NCBI RefSeq assembly: GCF_900114165.1
Contig: NZ_FOSB01000001.1
Span: 1 to 64,000, forward strand
Direction: 5' to 3'
Source: Halobacillus dabanensis
Lineage (GTDB): Bacteria; Bacillota; Bacilli; Bacillales; Halobacillaceae
Length of the DNA: 64,000 nt
Part shown: in pieces, positions 17,957 through 27,951 of the stretch
Layout of the letters: the number at the start of each line of letters is the position of its first letter
How positions within the stretch are numbered: the first letter of the stretch is position 1
The notes under the pieces: model-generated
What the model saw: the letters and a program-made list of their open reading frames with translations, nothing else
Databases searched by the model: none
Told to the model about the DNA's origin: nothing
Program-made: the position numbers and the translations under genes

Positions 17957-18306
17957 TTGCTATCAGTATGAAAGATTAAAAAATGGAAGTCCAGCAAAGT
18001 ATCTTGAACCAGACTTTCCTCAAACTAAATATCCCCTTCTTCCATAAAAGCTCTCTATTCTGTGAGACTCAGTTTCGAGACTTTAGGGGCTAAGGGAAAA
18101 GGTTCGACCAGTTGCTATAACACGCTTTATTATCTTAAGATAGGGGTAATGTAGAAGACGTTCCTTCTTAGACGCGAGTGTCTGGACTATGGAGCTAGAC
18201 GTGTTGCTTCCCAATCCCCATCTTCATTCGACAACGGATTCCAGCGATCTAATTCAAGTCTTCAAGAAAGCCATATTATGAATAACTTTCTTATAATATT
18301 AAATTG
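17957..18306. repeat. intergenic region with a partial copy of the inverted-repeat element
   Basis: There is no gene in this roughly 350-base gap. At 18047-18081 it holds a 35-base stretch matching 33 of 35 bases of the reverse complement of 12781-12815, followed by 18083-18106, which matches 23 of 24 bases of 12547-12570. At 18255-18292 it holds another repeat shared with 60468-60509. It looks like a decayed copy of the interspersed element that has lost its other end. Confidence 0.5.
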
Positions 18307-18307
18307 A

Positions 18308-20437
18308 TTAGGAAGAGAGTTCCTCTTCCCTATTTTGGGTACTTTTCTTCTCATCCATTTCCATGACTTCATGTGGATCTAATTGGTGATGAGCATTTTT
18401 AAATTCTTCATCAAGTCCGTTATTTGGTTGACGGTCTTCTTTTTCTGTTTCTACGATAGCTTCTTGTATATGGAACTGACTAATTTCAGCTGAAAGCTCC
18501 TGGGATAACCCTTGAAGATCTGTTGCGGAATGATGGACTTTTTCAATGGAAGATAATTGATTTTCACTAGAGGCTGCTACTTCCTCTGCTGTAGCCACGG
18601 CTTCTTCGGATATGACACTAACACTTTGGAGTCTTTCTTTTACTTCATCATTAACCTTGTCGACATCTTTCACCGCTTTATTTACCTCATCAATTTGTAT
18701 ATTCATAGATTTAACATAAGATGAAATTCTGTCAAACGCGTCTTTTGTATGGTTGACGGCTGTGTTCTGGGAGTTTTGGTATTGCTGGAACTTCTCAGCT
18801 TCATCTGAAAGGGAAGTCATTTGTTCAGACATGACTGAAACCATCTTTTGGATACTACCTGCCTCTTGTTTGGAACGCTCGGCCAATTTTCTTACTTCAT
18901 CTGCTACGACCGCAAACCCTTTACCTGCTTCTCCAGCACGTGCTGATTCGATGGCTGCATTCAATGCTAGTAAATTCGTGCTATCAGCGATGTCTTCAAT
19001 AGTTGCTACCACTTTATTTACTTCTCCTGACTTATTCGATGCTATTTGAACTTCTTTTGTCATATGAGAAGCAAGTCTAATGAATGAGTTTGAGGTATGT
19101 TCTAACTCGGTTACGGTTCTGAGACCGAGTTCTCCTTCTGATTTAGCTTCTGTCAATTTTGTTTCAATTTTATCTGTAGCATTTTTCGTATTAGCTATGG
19201 CAGCAGAGACCTCATCTATAAAGTGATTGGTTTCATCAATTTTTTGTGCTTGGTCTTGCGATCCAGCTGCAACTTGGTTGATCGCTTCATTAACTTCCTG
19301 TGCTTGATCTGACGTCTGGTCTGAAATCATCGCTAATTGTTCGGAAGATGTATTCAATACACTGGTAGCTTCAAGAACTTTACTTACCGATTGTTCCATG
19401 CGTTCAGCCATATGATTAAATTGTAATCCGACCTCTGCCATTTCATCTTTGGAGTTCAAATCTACACGGTGAGAAAGATTGCCATCACCGATTATCGTGG
19501 CACTTTCTTTAAGACTTTGGATGGATTTTCTTATAGAACGGATTAAGAAGAAACCTGTGAGAAAGGTAATAATTAATATGATAGCTCCGATAGCAATAAT
19601 TAATGTGGTCATCCATTGTTGCTGCTCTTGTTGCTCTTGGGCCATTTTTTGATTTATTTCCTCGGCTGTAGTCATTACCTGGTCAACTTGTGCGTTTACA
19701 TCATTTGCAATACTTTCGAAAGAAGAGCGGATGTTATTCGCTTGTGTAAATGTGTTATTCATAGAATTAACGGATTGCTCATATTTCAATAAACTAGAAT
19801 TCAACGTGGAAGTTTGTTCTTCTGTCAATTCCATGGATGTAGTGATATTTTTGAACTCTTGTGAGCTTGTTTTAAACGAAGAAAGATTTTGTTCTGTAGG
19901 ATTACTAATGTAATTACGCTCGTTTATTTTCATAGAAAGCAATGCATTCTTCAATTCTTCATTATTGGTTTCATCGAGAACCCCATTTAACTCTCCGTAA
20001 GCCGTTTGTATGGAATGGTGAAGTCCTTCATCCTCCGAATAACCAACTAGTTTGAACATATTCACTAAAGGACCGAGCTCTTCTGAGTAAAGATTCGCTT
20101 TTTTTTGAATGGCTGTGAATTGTTCACTGATTGCTGGGTAACCTTCGTATTTCTCTGCATAACTTCCCGTGCTTTTTTCTACAAGGGAAATAGCATTTTC
20201 TGTGGCTTCCCCTTGTTCTGCACTCGGCTCATTGAAAAATTCTTGTTGCTCGATAAGTGTTGCAGTCATTAAATTTTTGATTTCTTCACTGTCAGCAAGC
20301 GATTGTTGTATTTCTTCTGTACGTTCTGACATGGAAGTTTGCTCCTGGAAAAAATATGTAGAAAAACCAATGACTACAAGTAACCCAATTAATGAAACAA
20401 TAAGTATAAAGCGGACACGACCTCTAATCGACTTCAT
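18308..20437 (-). CDS. methyl-accepting chemotaxis protein
   Basis: The product is 709 aa. A first membrane helix (about residues 9-30) and a second (about 276-300) enclose an extracellular helical sensor of about 245 residues rich in Glu/Gln. This looks like a long four-helix or HBM-type bundle and not a Cache domain. A HAMP domain and the cytoplasmic signalling domain follow, with the tip motif [20 protein letters not shown]. The protein would steer CheA/CheW activity; the ligand is unknown. The ATG at 20437 is chosen because AAAGGAGGAG lies 5-7 bases upstream. It stands alone. Confidence 0.9.
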   Translation of the reverse strand: MKSIRGRVRFILIVSLIGLLVVIGFSTYFFQEQTSMSERTEEIQQSLADSEEIKNLMTATLIEQQEFFNEPSAEQGEATENAISLVEKSTGSYAEKYEGYPAISEQFTAIQKKANLYSEELGPLVNMFKLVGYSEDEGLHHSIQTAYGELNGVLDETNNEELKNALLSMKINERNYISNPTEQNLSSFKTSSQEFKNITTSMELTEEQTSTLNSSLLKYEQSVNSMNNTFTQANNIRSSFESIANDVNAQVDQVMTTAEEINQKMAQEQQEQQQWMTTLIIAIGAIILIITFLTGFFLIRSIRKSIQSLKESATIIGDGNLSHRVDLNSKDEMAEVGLQFNHMAERMEQSVSKVLEATSVLNTSSEQLAMISDQTSDQAQEVNEAINQVAAGSQDQAQKIDETNHFIDEVSAAIANTKNATDKIETKLTEAKSEGELGLRTVTELEHTSNSFIRLASHMTKEVQIASNKSGEVNKVVATIEDIADSTNLLALNAAIESARAGEAGKGFAVVADEVRKLAERSKQEAGSIQKMVSVMSEQMTSLSDEAEKFQQYQNSQNTAVNHTKDAFDRISSYVKSMNIQIDEVNKAVKDVDKVNDEVKERLQSVSVISEEAVATAEEVAASSENQLSSIEKVHHSATDLQGLSQELSAEISQFHIQEAIVETEKEDRQPNNGLDEEFKNAHHQLDPHEVMEMDEKKSTQNREEELSS

Positions 20438-20571
20438 TCGACTCCTCCTTTTAAAAATTCGCAAATTTCTATATATACTGATTTATTATAGATCTTTTTA
20501 TCTAGTAAAACAATAGGGGTTATGTATAGCTGTATGGGCAATTGGACCTAAAATGAATTTCTAGATGTATT

Positions 20572-20594
20572 TACACCTGTTTAAAATAGGTGTA
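20572..20594. promoter_or_regulatory. inverted repeat around a -10-like element
   Basis: TACACCT and AGGTGTA flank a 9-base spacer that contains TAAAAT at 20582-20587. This suggests a repressor operator over the promoter of the EIIC-like gene that starts 34 bases downstream. Confidence 0.4.
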
Positions 20595-20627
20595 TTATTG
20601 TGTTTGTTTAGTATGGGAGGTTGAGAG

Positions 20628-21656
20628 ATGCGAGATTTTTTAAAGAGAAAAGGGGTACAACTCTCCTTTCAGGCGTACTTTGTAACAGCGTTGAGTTCTA
20701 TGGCTCTTGGTATTTTTTCATCATTAATTATAGGTTTGATTATTAAGACGATTGGAGAACAAACCAATATTTTGGTTCTATCAGAATCTTTCATTGAAAT
20801 GGGTTCCATAGCGATGGACACTAAAATATGGGGAGGAGCGATTGGTGCTGCAATTGCTTATGGATTAAAGGCTCCTCCACTCGTCATTTTTGCTTCCCTC
20901 TTCAGTGGCGCTGCTGGTGCAGAACTTGGAGGTCCAGCTGGTAGTTATATAGCCGCATTGGTAGCTACAGAATTTGGAAAAATCGTAAGTAAAGAAACAA
21001 AGATTGATATTATTCTAACGCCCTTTGCTACGATTTTAGTCGGGTATGCGATAGGGGCAATAATAGGTGCTCCCCTAGGGCGATTTATGACAGCCATCGG
21101 TGAGGTGATCAACTGGGCCACACAACAACAACCTTTCATAATGGGGATACTCGTTGCTGTACTGATGGGAATAGCGTTGACAGCGCCTATTTCCAGCCTT
21201 GCAATAGCCCTTATGCTGTCCCTCGAAGGGTTAGCAGCAGGGGCGGCTACAATAGGTTGTGCGGCCCAAATGGTCGGATTTGCTACAATTAGCTATAGAG
21301 ATAATGGATTCGGAGGAGCGTTAGCACAAGGAATAGGCACTTCGATGTTACAAATCGCTAATGTGGTTAAAAAACCGATTATTATTCTTCCCCCTACGAT
21401 GGCAGGGGCAGTTCTTGCCCCTATAGCTACCATGTGGTTAAAAGTAGAGAACAATGCAGCTGGTGCAGGGATGGGGACCAGTGGGTTCGTTGGTCAAATA
21501 ATGACATTTGAATCGATGGGTTTTTCTTGGAGCGTGCTTTTCCTTATCGTAAGTTTCCATTTTATCGGACCAGCTTTGATTAGCTTCTTTATTTATAGTT
21601 GGTTTAGAAAAAAGGGTTGGATTCAACCGGGAGACATGACTATTGAATACGATTGA
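20628..21656 (+). CDS. PTS EIIC-like (PfoR-type) membrane protein
   Basis: This 342-aa, glycine- and alanine-rich polytopic protein has about nine or ten hydrophobic segments. It resembles the EIIC_2 family, to which the Clostridium PfoR protein belongs. Characteristic stretches are GGAIGAAIAYGLKAPPLVIF and GAGMGTSGFVGQIMTF. No EIIA or EIIB domain or gene is nearby, so it may transport without a PTS or act in regulation. GGGAGGTTGAG precedes the ATG. This gene interrupts the ytoQ-ytpP neighbourhood of B. subtilis. Confidence 0.75.
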   Translation: MRDFLKRKGVQLSFQAYFVTALSSMALGIFSSLIIGLIIKTIGEQTNILVLSESFIEMGSIAMDTKIWGGAIGAAIAYGLKAPPLVIFASLFSGAAGAELGGPAGSYIAALVATEFGKIVSKETKIDIILTPFATILVGYAIGAIIGAPLGRFMTAIGEVINWATQQQPFIMGILVAVLMGIALTAPISSLAIALMLSLEGLAAGAATIGCAAQMVGFATISYRDNGFGGALAQGIGTSMLQIANVVKKPIIILPPTMAGAVLAPIATMWLKVENNAAGAGMGTSGFVGQIMTFESMGFSWSVLFLIVSFHFIGPALISFFIYSWFRKKGWIQPGDMTIEYD

Positions 21657-21689
21657 ACCTATGCTAGAATGATTTGGGAGGTGTCGTAA

Positions 21690-22007
21690 GTGATTAATTT
21701 AGAGTCAGATCTACAGATGAAAAATCTTATTGCTCAAGAGTCCGTTATATTTTTATTTTCAGCTGATTGGTGTCCTGATTGCCGTGTCATCGAACCTTTC
21801 CTTCCAGAGTTGGAAGAAAAGTATGACGGGTGGACATTCGTTTATGTCGATCGTGATAAATTCATTCATATTTGCGCTGAAAATGATGTGTTTGGCATAC
21901 CAAGTTTCCTTGCATTCAAAAATGGAGAGGAAATTGGAAGGTTCGTGAGTAAAAATAGGAAGACACAAGAGCAAATTGAAGAGTTTATTACTAGTTTGAA
22001 TCAGTAA
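21690..22007 (+). CDS. ytpP: thioredoxin-like protein (YtpP)
   Basis: The product is 105 aa with a thioredoxin fold and a CPDC active site (ADWCPDCRVIEPF, around residue 29). The cis-Pro loop is FGIPSFLAF. It is a cytosolic disulfide-exchange protein whose partner is unknown. The start is GTG, with GGGAGGTG 7 bases upstream. It is followed by its own terminator and then ytpQ, as in B. subtilis. Confidence 0.87.
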   Translation: MINLESDLQMKNLIAQESVIFLFSADWCPDCRVIEPFLPELEEKYDGWTFVYVDRDKFIHICAENDVFGIPSFLAFKNGEEIGRFVSKNRKTQEQIEEFITSLNQ

Positions 22008-22012
22008 AAACG

Positions 22013-22050
22013 ACAAGCTGTGCCTAAGTGCACAGCTTGTTTGCTTTTTC
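22013..22050 (+). terminator. ytpP terminator
   Basis: ACAAGCTGTGC pairs with GCACAGCTTGT, and a T-rich tail follows. Confidence 0.8.
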
Positions 22051-22146
22051 TGGCATAGAGAAGTGTGTATAATAGAATACGATGTGGTTTGAAGAAACGA
22101 AAGCAGATAACGAGTTCTTTCTTCCATGAATAAAGGAGGAAATAAT

Positions 22147-22965
22147 ATGAAAATGACAAGTATTAAATTAAAGCGAAAATTAGAGGAACGACTCAAGAAC
22201 GATCAGTGGAAAACAACGTTCAATAGAGATAAAGATACGTTCAGAATTGAATGGATTGAATCTGGGAAAGGCATCACCATTACTTTACCTAATGTAATAG
22301 CCAAGTATGAGGCCAGAGGAGAAGAAGCACTCGATGAACTTGAGGATCATGTGCAAGAAGCTCTTAGGGTGATGAATGAATCCCACCAGCTTACAGGTAA
22401 AGAGCAGCAAATCTATCCTGTGATTCGAGCAGCGTCATTCCCTACAGAAACAGAACAAGGCAAAAAGCTTATTTATGCAGAGCACACAGCTGAAACTCGA
22501 ATTTATTACGCTCTAGATTTAGGGAAATCTTATCAGTTGATTGACCAACAAATGCTTGAAAAAGAAGGATGGACTTTGGACAGAATCAAAGAAGTAGCTG
22601 GATTCAATGTGCGTTCTCTTCCAGTAGAGATGAAAAAAGACACCGTATATGGCAATGATTTTTATTTCCATTCAGCGAGAGATGGGTATGATGCTAGCCG
22701 TATCCTGAATGAAGTGCTGTTGGAGAAGCTTAAAGCGGAATGTAAGGGAGAGCTCGCGATCAGTATTCCTCATCAGGATGTAATCATCTTTGCGGACGTC
22801 CAAAATTCAGAAGGGTATGATATATTAGCACAGATGGCTATGAAGTTCTTTGCCGAGGGGACGGTTCCTGTAACCTCTTTATCTTTCTTATATGAAGAAA
22901 AACAATTAGAACCGATTTTCATTTTAGCCCAAAAGAAACCAAGAAAAGATCGAAAGGAAGAGTAG
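22147..22965 (+). CDS. ytpQ: DUF1444 protein YtpQ
   Basis: The product is 272 aa, soluble, and of the DUF1444 family, which is found in Bacillales and has no established biochemical role. It starts MKMTSIKLKRKLEERL, after AAAGGAGG with 6-base spacing; the ORF extends to 22126 but lacks another site. It ends 3 bases before ytpR, so the two are cotranscribed. Confidence 0.85.
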   Translation: MKMTSIKLKRKLEERLKNDQWKTTFNRDKDTFRIEWIESGKGITITLPNVIAKYEARGEEALDELEDHVQEALRVMNESHQLTGKEQQIYPVIRAASFPTETEQGKKLIYAEHTAETRIYYALDLGKSYQLIDQQMLEKEGWTLDRIKEVAGFNVRSLPVEMKKDTVYGNDFYFHSARDGYDASRILNEVLLEKLKAECKGELAISIPHQDVIIFADVQNSEGYDILAQMAMKFFAEGTVPVTSLSFLYEEKQLEPIFILAQKKPRKDRKEE

Positions 22966-22968
22966 GAT

Positions 22969-23574
22969 ATGCATGTATTTTATAATCGTCAAGGAATCGG
23001 TGATGTACTAATCATTCCGATCAAAGAAGGAGATCGCGACACTTTTAAACAAGAGGCCTATGGTGATGTGGTTAAAATCACAGATCGCAATGACGGTTCA
23101 TTACTGGGGTACAATATATTTAATGCTTCTAATTATTTCAATATTGATGGACAAGGGAAGTTGCCTCTCACGGAAGAGATGCTTTCTCCTATCAAAGATT
23201 TATTTACCAGAAATCAATTGAATGACGTGCTCGATTTTGATTTAAGCCCTAAGTTTGTGGTTGGCTACGTTAAGGAAAAAGGCCCCCATGAGAATGCTGA
23301 TAAATTAAGCGTATGCCAAGTAGACGTAGGAGATGAAACTCTTCAAATCGTATGTGGTGCTCCAAATGTTGACCAGGGGCAAAAAGTAGTGGTAGCGAAA
23401 GTCGGTGCCGTTATGCCCAGTGGGATGAAGATCAAGGACGCCAAGTTACGGGGAGTTCCTTCTTCGGGAATGATTTGCTCTGCTAAAGAACTCGATTTAC
23501 CAGACGCGCCAAAAGAAAAAGGAATTTTGGTGCTTGAGGATCATTACGAAATTGGCCAATCGTTCGATATTTAA
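22969..23574 (+). CDS. ytpR: tRNA-binding domain protein YtpR
   Basis: The product is 201 aa, the usual YtpR length. The N-terminal 90 residues are a DUF4479-type domain. The C-terminal half is an EMAP/tRNA-binding OB fold like that of the PheT N-terminus: [20 protein letters not shown], then QIVCGAPNV and [18 protein letters not shown]. It probably binds tRNA or similar structured RNA in the cytosol; its role is not known. It is in an operon with ytpQ and followed by a terminator. Confidence 0.9.
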   Translation: MHVFYNRQGIGDVLIIPIKEGDRDTFKQEAYGDVVKITDRNDGSLLGYNIFNASNYFNIDGQGKLPLTEEMLSPIKDLFTRNQLNDVLDFDLSPKFVVGYVKEKGPHENADKLSVCQVDVGDETLQIVCGAPNVDQGQKVVVAKVGAVMPSGMKIKDAKLRGVPSSGMICSAKELDLPDAPKEKGILVLEDHYEIGQSFDI

Positions 23575-23635
23575 TTGAATATATTTTAAAGGTTCTCCAG
23601 AAAAAAGGCCTTTCGACAAGTAAATAAAAATGATT

Positions 23636-23667
23636 AAGCAAAGTAGCCCAGCTGCTTTGCTTTTTTG
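23636..23667 (+). terminator. ytpQR terminator
   Basis: AAGCAAAGTAG pairs with CTGCTTTGCTT, followed by a T-run. Confidence 0.82.
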
Positions 23668-23773
23668 ATTCGAAAGTCATTTTTAAAGGTATTGTAAACC
23701 AATACTTACTAGAAACCTGTTAAAATAGGAGTAATCATGGATATGATTCAAAATTTGAAAGAGAGTGAACGCA

Positions 23774-26533
23774 ATGTGGAAAGACTTAAAAGATAAAATG
23801 AAGCGCTGGTTTGATTCTGAAGAGAAAACGGATCATCAACCGGTACATACAAAAGAAGAACGCCACGAAATAAACGCTAAGACAAAAATGACGTACCGCT
23901 ATCCAAAACAAGGAGAGTTTCGTTTCCCTGTTATACCGGACCAACCAGACCAAGCGGATCAGACGACTACCACATATCAACGAACTCGGAAAAGAAATCA
24001 GGCGACAGAAGAAAGCCAGACTCAAGAAAGAGTGTCGCAATGGGAAAGGCGACCGAGGAAGAAAGAAACATCGGAGCAACTTCCAGAAACCTCTTCGATT
24101 CCTTTTACGCCCACGGATGTACCTTCACCAATTTACGGTTATCAAGCGAGGCAATTGACTAAAGGATTGCAGAAACTTGAATATGCGGTAGAGGAGCAAA
24201 AAACAAAGCCTGACTTTTTCACCGATTCTATGGAAGAAAAGCAATGGGAAGAATTAAGAAAACGTATGAGAGCTCGTGTTGATGGTGTCGATGATAGACC
24301 ACCAAAAACAAATTCTAGTGTTAAGGAGCTAGCTGATTCTGAAATTTCCAAAGAAGAAGAGCGGCGAGAAGAAGCGGCGACCACTGAAGAAGCATCTCTA
24401 ATAGGTGAGCCATCTTTGGATAGGGAGAGACCATCAGAGGAAAAGAACGCCGTTTATTTAGATGAGCAAGAAGAAGTACGGCATATGGAGGATGAGCATC
24501 AGCAGGAAATTAGCGATGAGGATATGAATGGTGATAAATCTGAGGAAGAGCCTTATCAAAATCATCAAGCATCATTTACAGATGTCACTAACCTATCATT
24601 TGCTGAACAAGAAAATGAGAAAAAAGAGGTCCAGGAGACCGTAGAAGAAGTGGTCAATGAGGAGATGAACTTACCAGAGGAGGGGAGTGATGGTCAATCA
24701 CTCCCTACTCCGCCCCCATTCGTTGAGGAAGAATTGATTGAGAAAGAAAACAATGTGGAAAACAATCAAGCAGATGAAGAAAATGATTTACGAGAAGACC
24801 CTGACACGGCAGGGGAGCAAATGTATCAACAAGAGCAAGTGGAAAACCCTAATAAGGAAGAGCCTTACAGAAAAGAGCAATCCACTCAAGAAGGAAAACT
24901 TCCAGATCGAAAGGAACAAACACTAGATCGAAAGGAACAAACAATAGAAACGAAAGATAAGAAGAGGACAGTCCCTTTTAATGTTTTGATGACTCCAAGG
25001 GATAAAAGAACACGGGATCAAAAAAAGAAGAACGCGCACGTAAAAGAAAAGCCCATGTCAGAGAAAGAGAAAAAAACAGACTCAAATACAGACTCTAATC
25101 TGACTAAATCGGAAGCAAGGGTTGAATATCAAACCCCTTTACATTTACTGGAAGATCCTATTCGCCCAAATTCAGACGATGATAGTTGGATTACAGAACA
25201 AATGGAACTTTTGGAAACGACACTACGACACTTCCACGTACGTGCCAAAGTTGTGAATGCAATGAAGGGTCCTTCGGTTACGAGGTTCGAGGTTCAGCCA
25301 GAGCCCGGTGTGAAGGTAAGTAAGATTACGAATCTCTCAGATGATATTAAATTGAGTATGGCAGCTAAAGATATTCGGATTGAAGCACCTATTCCTGGTA
25401 AGCAGGCGGTTGGTATTGAAATCCCTAATCGACAATCCCAGCTGGTTGGATTACAGGAGATTTTTGAATCTGATGCTTTTCAAAAAGATGAGTCTCCTTT
25501 ATCTGTAGGTTTAGGTCTGGATATCGGTGGAGAATCGATTGTCACCAATTTGAAAAAAATGCCTCACGGCTTGATAGCCGGAGCTACTGGTTCTGGGAAA
25601 AGTGTTTGTATCAACACGATTTTAGTAAGCTTACTGTATAAAGCACACCATGAAGATGTTAAATTTCTTTTAATTGACCCTAAAATGGTCGAACTAGCAC
25701 CATACAACGAACTTCCTCACCTGGTATCACCCGTTATTACTGATGTGAAAGCGGCTACTACAGCATTGAAATGGGCTGTCAAAGAAATGGAAGAGCGTTA
25801 CGAGAAGTTCGTTGAAGAAGGCGTAAGAGACGTGGAGAGGTACAATGATAAAATGATCAAACAAAATCGGGCCGCTGAAAAACTTCCTTATTTGGTCATT
25901 GTCATCGATGAACTTGCTGACTTGATGATGGTATCTCCGCAAGATGTAGAAGATGCGATTTGTAGGATTGCTCAAAAAGCAAGGGCTTGTGGAATTCATC
26001 TTCTATTAGCTACACAACGTCCTTCTGTTGACGTCATCACTGGTTTGATTAAAGCCAACATTCCAACGAGGATTGCATTCAGTGTATCTTCACAAGTAGA
26101 TTCAAGAACGATCATTGATTCCGGAGGAGCAGAGAAACTTCTAGGGAAGGGAGATATGCTATTCGTGGAGAATGGTTCAGGACAACCTGTCCGCATTCAA
26201 GGAGCTTTCTTATCAGATGATGAGATTGAACGTGTAACGAACTATGTAAAAAAGATAGCCCCGCCTCAATACTTGTTTCATCAAGAAGAGCTGCTTAAGC
26301 AGGTATCAACAGAAGAGGAAACAGATGATTTGTTTGATGAAGCGGTAGACTTCGTGATTAACCAGAACGGAGCAAGTGCTTCCCTTATCCAACGACGATT
26401 CAAAGTAGGTTATAACCGGGCGGCTCGTTTAGTCGACCAGATGGAATCCTATGGAATTATTTCTGAACAAAAAGGAAGTAAACCCAGGGACGTCCTGCTG
26501 ACCAAGCAGCAAATTGATGAAATGAGGGATTGA
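23774..26533 (+). CDS. sftA: DNA translocase SftA (FtsK/SpoIIIE family)
   Basis: The product is 919 aa. There are no N-terminal membrane helices, which separates SftA from SpoIIIE. Residues about 20-430 are a long, acidic, low-complexity linker with small repeats (DRKEQT twice). The FtsK alpha/beta motor follows, with Walker A GLIAGATGSGKSVC (about 599-612) and Walker B LVIVIDELADLMMV (about 707-720). A C-terminal winged-helix gamma domain (about 854-919) reads the polar DNA signals. SftA moves chromosome DNA out of the closing septum. The ATG at 23774 is preferred to the GTG at 23765 because GAGAG fits its spacing. Confidence 0.92.
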   Translation: MWKDLKDKMKRWFDSEEKTDHQPVHTKEERHEINAKTKMTYRYPKQGEFRFPVIPDQPDQADQTTTTYQRTRKRNQATEESQTQERVSQWERRPRKKETSEQLPETSSIPFTPTDVPSPIYGYQARQLTKGLQKLEYAVEEQKTKPDFFTDSMEEKQWEELRKRMRARVDGVDDRPPKTNSSVKELADSEISKEEERREEAATTEEASLIGEPSLDRERPSEEKNAVYLDEQEEVRHMEDEHQQEISDEDMNGDKSEEEPYQNHQASFTDVTNLSFAEQENEKKEVQETVEEVVNEEMNLPEEGSDGQSLPTPPPFVEEELIEKENNVENNQADEENDLREDPDTAGEQMYQQEQVENPNKEEPYRKEQSTQEGKLPDRKEQTLDRKEQTIETKDKKRTVPFNVLMTPRDKRTRDQKKKNAHVKEKPMSEKEKKTDSNTDSNLTKSEARVEYQTPLHLLEDPIRPNSDDDSWITEQMELLETTLRHFHVRAKVVNAMKGPSVTRFEVQPEPGVKVSKITNLSDDIKLSMAAKDIRIEAPIPGKQAVGIEIPNRQSQLVGLQEIFESDAFQKDESPLSVGLGLDIGGESIVTNLKKMPHGLIAGATGSGKSVCINTILVSLLYKAHHEDVKFLLIDPKMVELAPYNELPHLVSPVITDVKAATTALKWAVKEMEERYEKFVEEGVRDVERYNDKMIKQNRAAEKLPYLVIVIDELADLMMVSPQDVEDAICRIAQKARACGIHLLLATQRPSVDVITGLIKANIPTRIAFSVSSQVDSRTIIDSGGAEKLLGKGDMLFVENGSGQPVRIQGAFLSDDEIERVTNYVKKIAPPQYLFHQEELLKQVSTEEETDDLFDEAVDFVINQNGASASLIQRRFKVGYNRAARLVDQMESYGIISEQKGSKPRDVLLTKQQIDEMRD

Positions 26534-26640
26534 TTCGACTCCATATTTGTCGTAAGGCTTGTACAAAAGTCCTCAGTTTTATATGATTGTTTATGAATGA
26601 AATTAATTTACAACGACCTCTATGTTTAAGGAGTTAAGCC

Positions 26641-27756
26641 ATGAAGGAAATAGCATTAAAATTGAATGGTGATATCAAACGATTGACAAATAAAACGTTC
26701 AAATTTGATGAACGGGTAGCAGAGGGTTGGTTTTCAGCCGTCTACTTTTTAAAAACGCGTGATATTGTTAAGAATCATTTACCGGAAAATATAGTGACAA
26801 TGCAATTTTTCCAAAAAGAAAATGCTGTGCTATGCGGAACAGACGAAGTAATAGCTTTAGTTCATACTTTTGCTGATCACCCAGAGGAATTGGAGATTCA
26901 TTCTTTGAAAGATGGGGATAAGATCAGCCCCTATGAAACCGTGTTAACAATCAAAGGGCCATATCAGTATTTTGGTTTTCTGGAAGGAATCATTGATGGG
27001 ATTCTCGCTCGAAGAACTTCGGTTGCAACGAACGTGTATAATGTTGTAAAAGCAGCTCGTACCTCTGGGAAACAGAAACCCATTATTTTTATGGGCGATC
27101 GTGATGATCATTTCACCCAACAATCTGGTGATGGTTATTCAGCGTTCATCGGAGGGTCAACAGCACAAGCGACTCACGCCATGAATGAATGGTGGGGGAA
27201 AGAAGGGATGGGGACGATGCCCCATGCCTTAATTCAAATGTTCAAAGGTGATGTTGTAGCCGCTACCAAGGCCTATCATGAACAGTTTCCAAATGACCAA
27301 TTAATGGCTTTAGTTGACTATAATAATGATGTTATTACCGATTCTTTAAAAGTTGCTCGTGAGTTTGGTGAGGAATTAAAAGGGGTAAGGCTAGATACTT
27401 CCCGGAATTTAGTCGATAAGTATTTTCTAAGAAATCAGCACTTGATGGGTACATTCGATCCCAGAGGGGTCAATCCTGAGTTGATTTTTGCTCTTCGCCG
27501 CGCATTGGATCAAGAAGGCTTCAAGCAAGTAAAGATTGTCGTTAGTGGAGGTTTCACGAAAGAGAGGATCCGCGCTTTTGAGGAGAAAAAAGTACCAGTC
27601 GATATGTATGGTGTCGGAGGAAGTTTATTGAAAATCAATATTGGGTTTACTGGAGATAACGTCTTGATTGATGGTGAACCGGAAGCAAAAGAAGGAAGAA
27701 GATACAAACACAACCCGCGCTTAGAGTATGTAGAGTATACGCAGGCGGAAGGATAA
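26641..27756 (+). CDS. nicotinate phosphoribosyltransferase family protein
   Basis: The product is 371 aa with the type II phosphoribosyltransferase fold. GWFSAVYFLKTRDIV is near the N-terminus, RRTSVATNVYNVVKAA is at the active-site Arg/Thr region, and SGGFTKERI and GVGGSL (phosphate binding) come later. It should make nicotinate mononucleotide from nicotinic acid and PRPP in NAD salvage. It is shorter than PncB, as in other NAPRT forms of this lineage. It sits between sftA and murC, which are adjacent in B. subtilis, so it is an insertion in the conserved order. AAGGAG precedes the ATG. Confidence 0.82.
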   Translation: MKEIALKLNGDIKRLTNKTFKFDERVAEGWFSAVYFLKTRDIVKNHLPENIVTMQFFQKENAVLCGTDEVIALVHTFADHPEELEIHSLKDGDKISPYETVLTIKGPYQYFGFLEGIIDGILARRTSVATNVYNVVKAARTSGKQKPIIFMGDRDDHFTQQSGDGYSAFIGGSTAQATHAMNEWWGKEGMGTMPHALIQMFKGDVVAATKAYHEQFPNDQLMALVDYNNDVITDSLKVAREFGEELKGVRLDTSRNLVDKYFLRNQHLMGTFDPRGVNPELIFALRRALDQEGFKQVKIVVSGGFTKERIRAFEEKKVPVDMYGVGGSLLKINIGFTGDNVLIDGEPEAKEGRRYKHNPRLEYVEYTQAEG

Positions 27757-27761
27757 TTTGA

Positions 27762-27797
27762 AAAAGGCACGGACGTCGTTTCGTTGGTGCCTTTTCA
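27762..27797 (+). terminator. terminator after the NAPRTase gene
   Basis: GAAAAAGGCAC pairs with GTGCCTTTTC across a 16-base loop; a moderate hairpin. Confidence 0.6.
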
Positions 27798-27951
27798 ATG
27801 GACTATACTTCTTTTTTTGCGTAAAATTCCGTGATATGATTAGGAAATGCGAACACTAGCTTGGCTCGTCCTTGAAGTTTATATCGCATATCCATGAATA
27901 TTACATATACTATACTTAAAGTGACCCACTTTATTTTGGAGGTTCTTGTTT

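Noticed and set aside
23786-24384. Long antisense frames inside sftA
   Set aside because: The Glu/Lys-rich linker of SftA gives open complementary frames by composition; no start signals.
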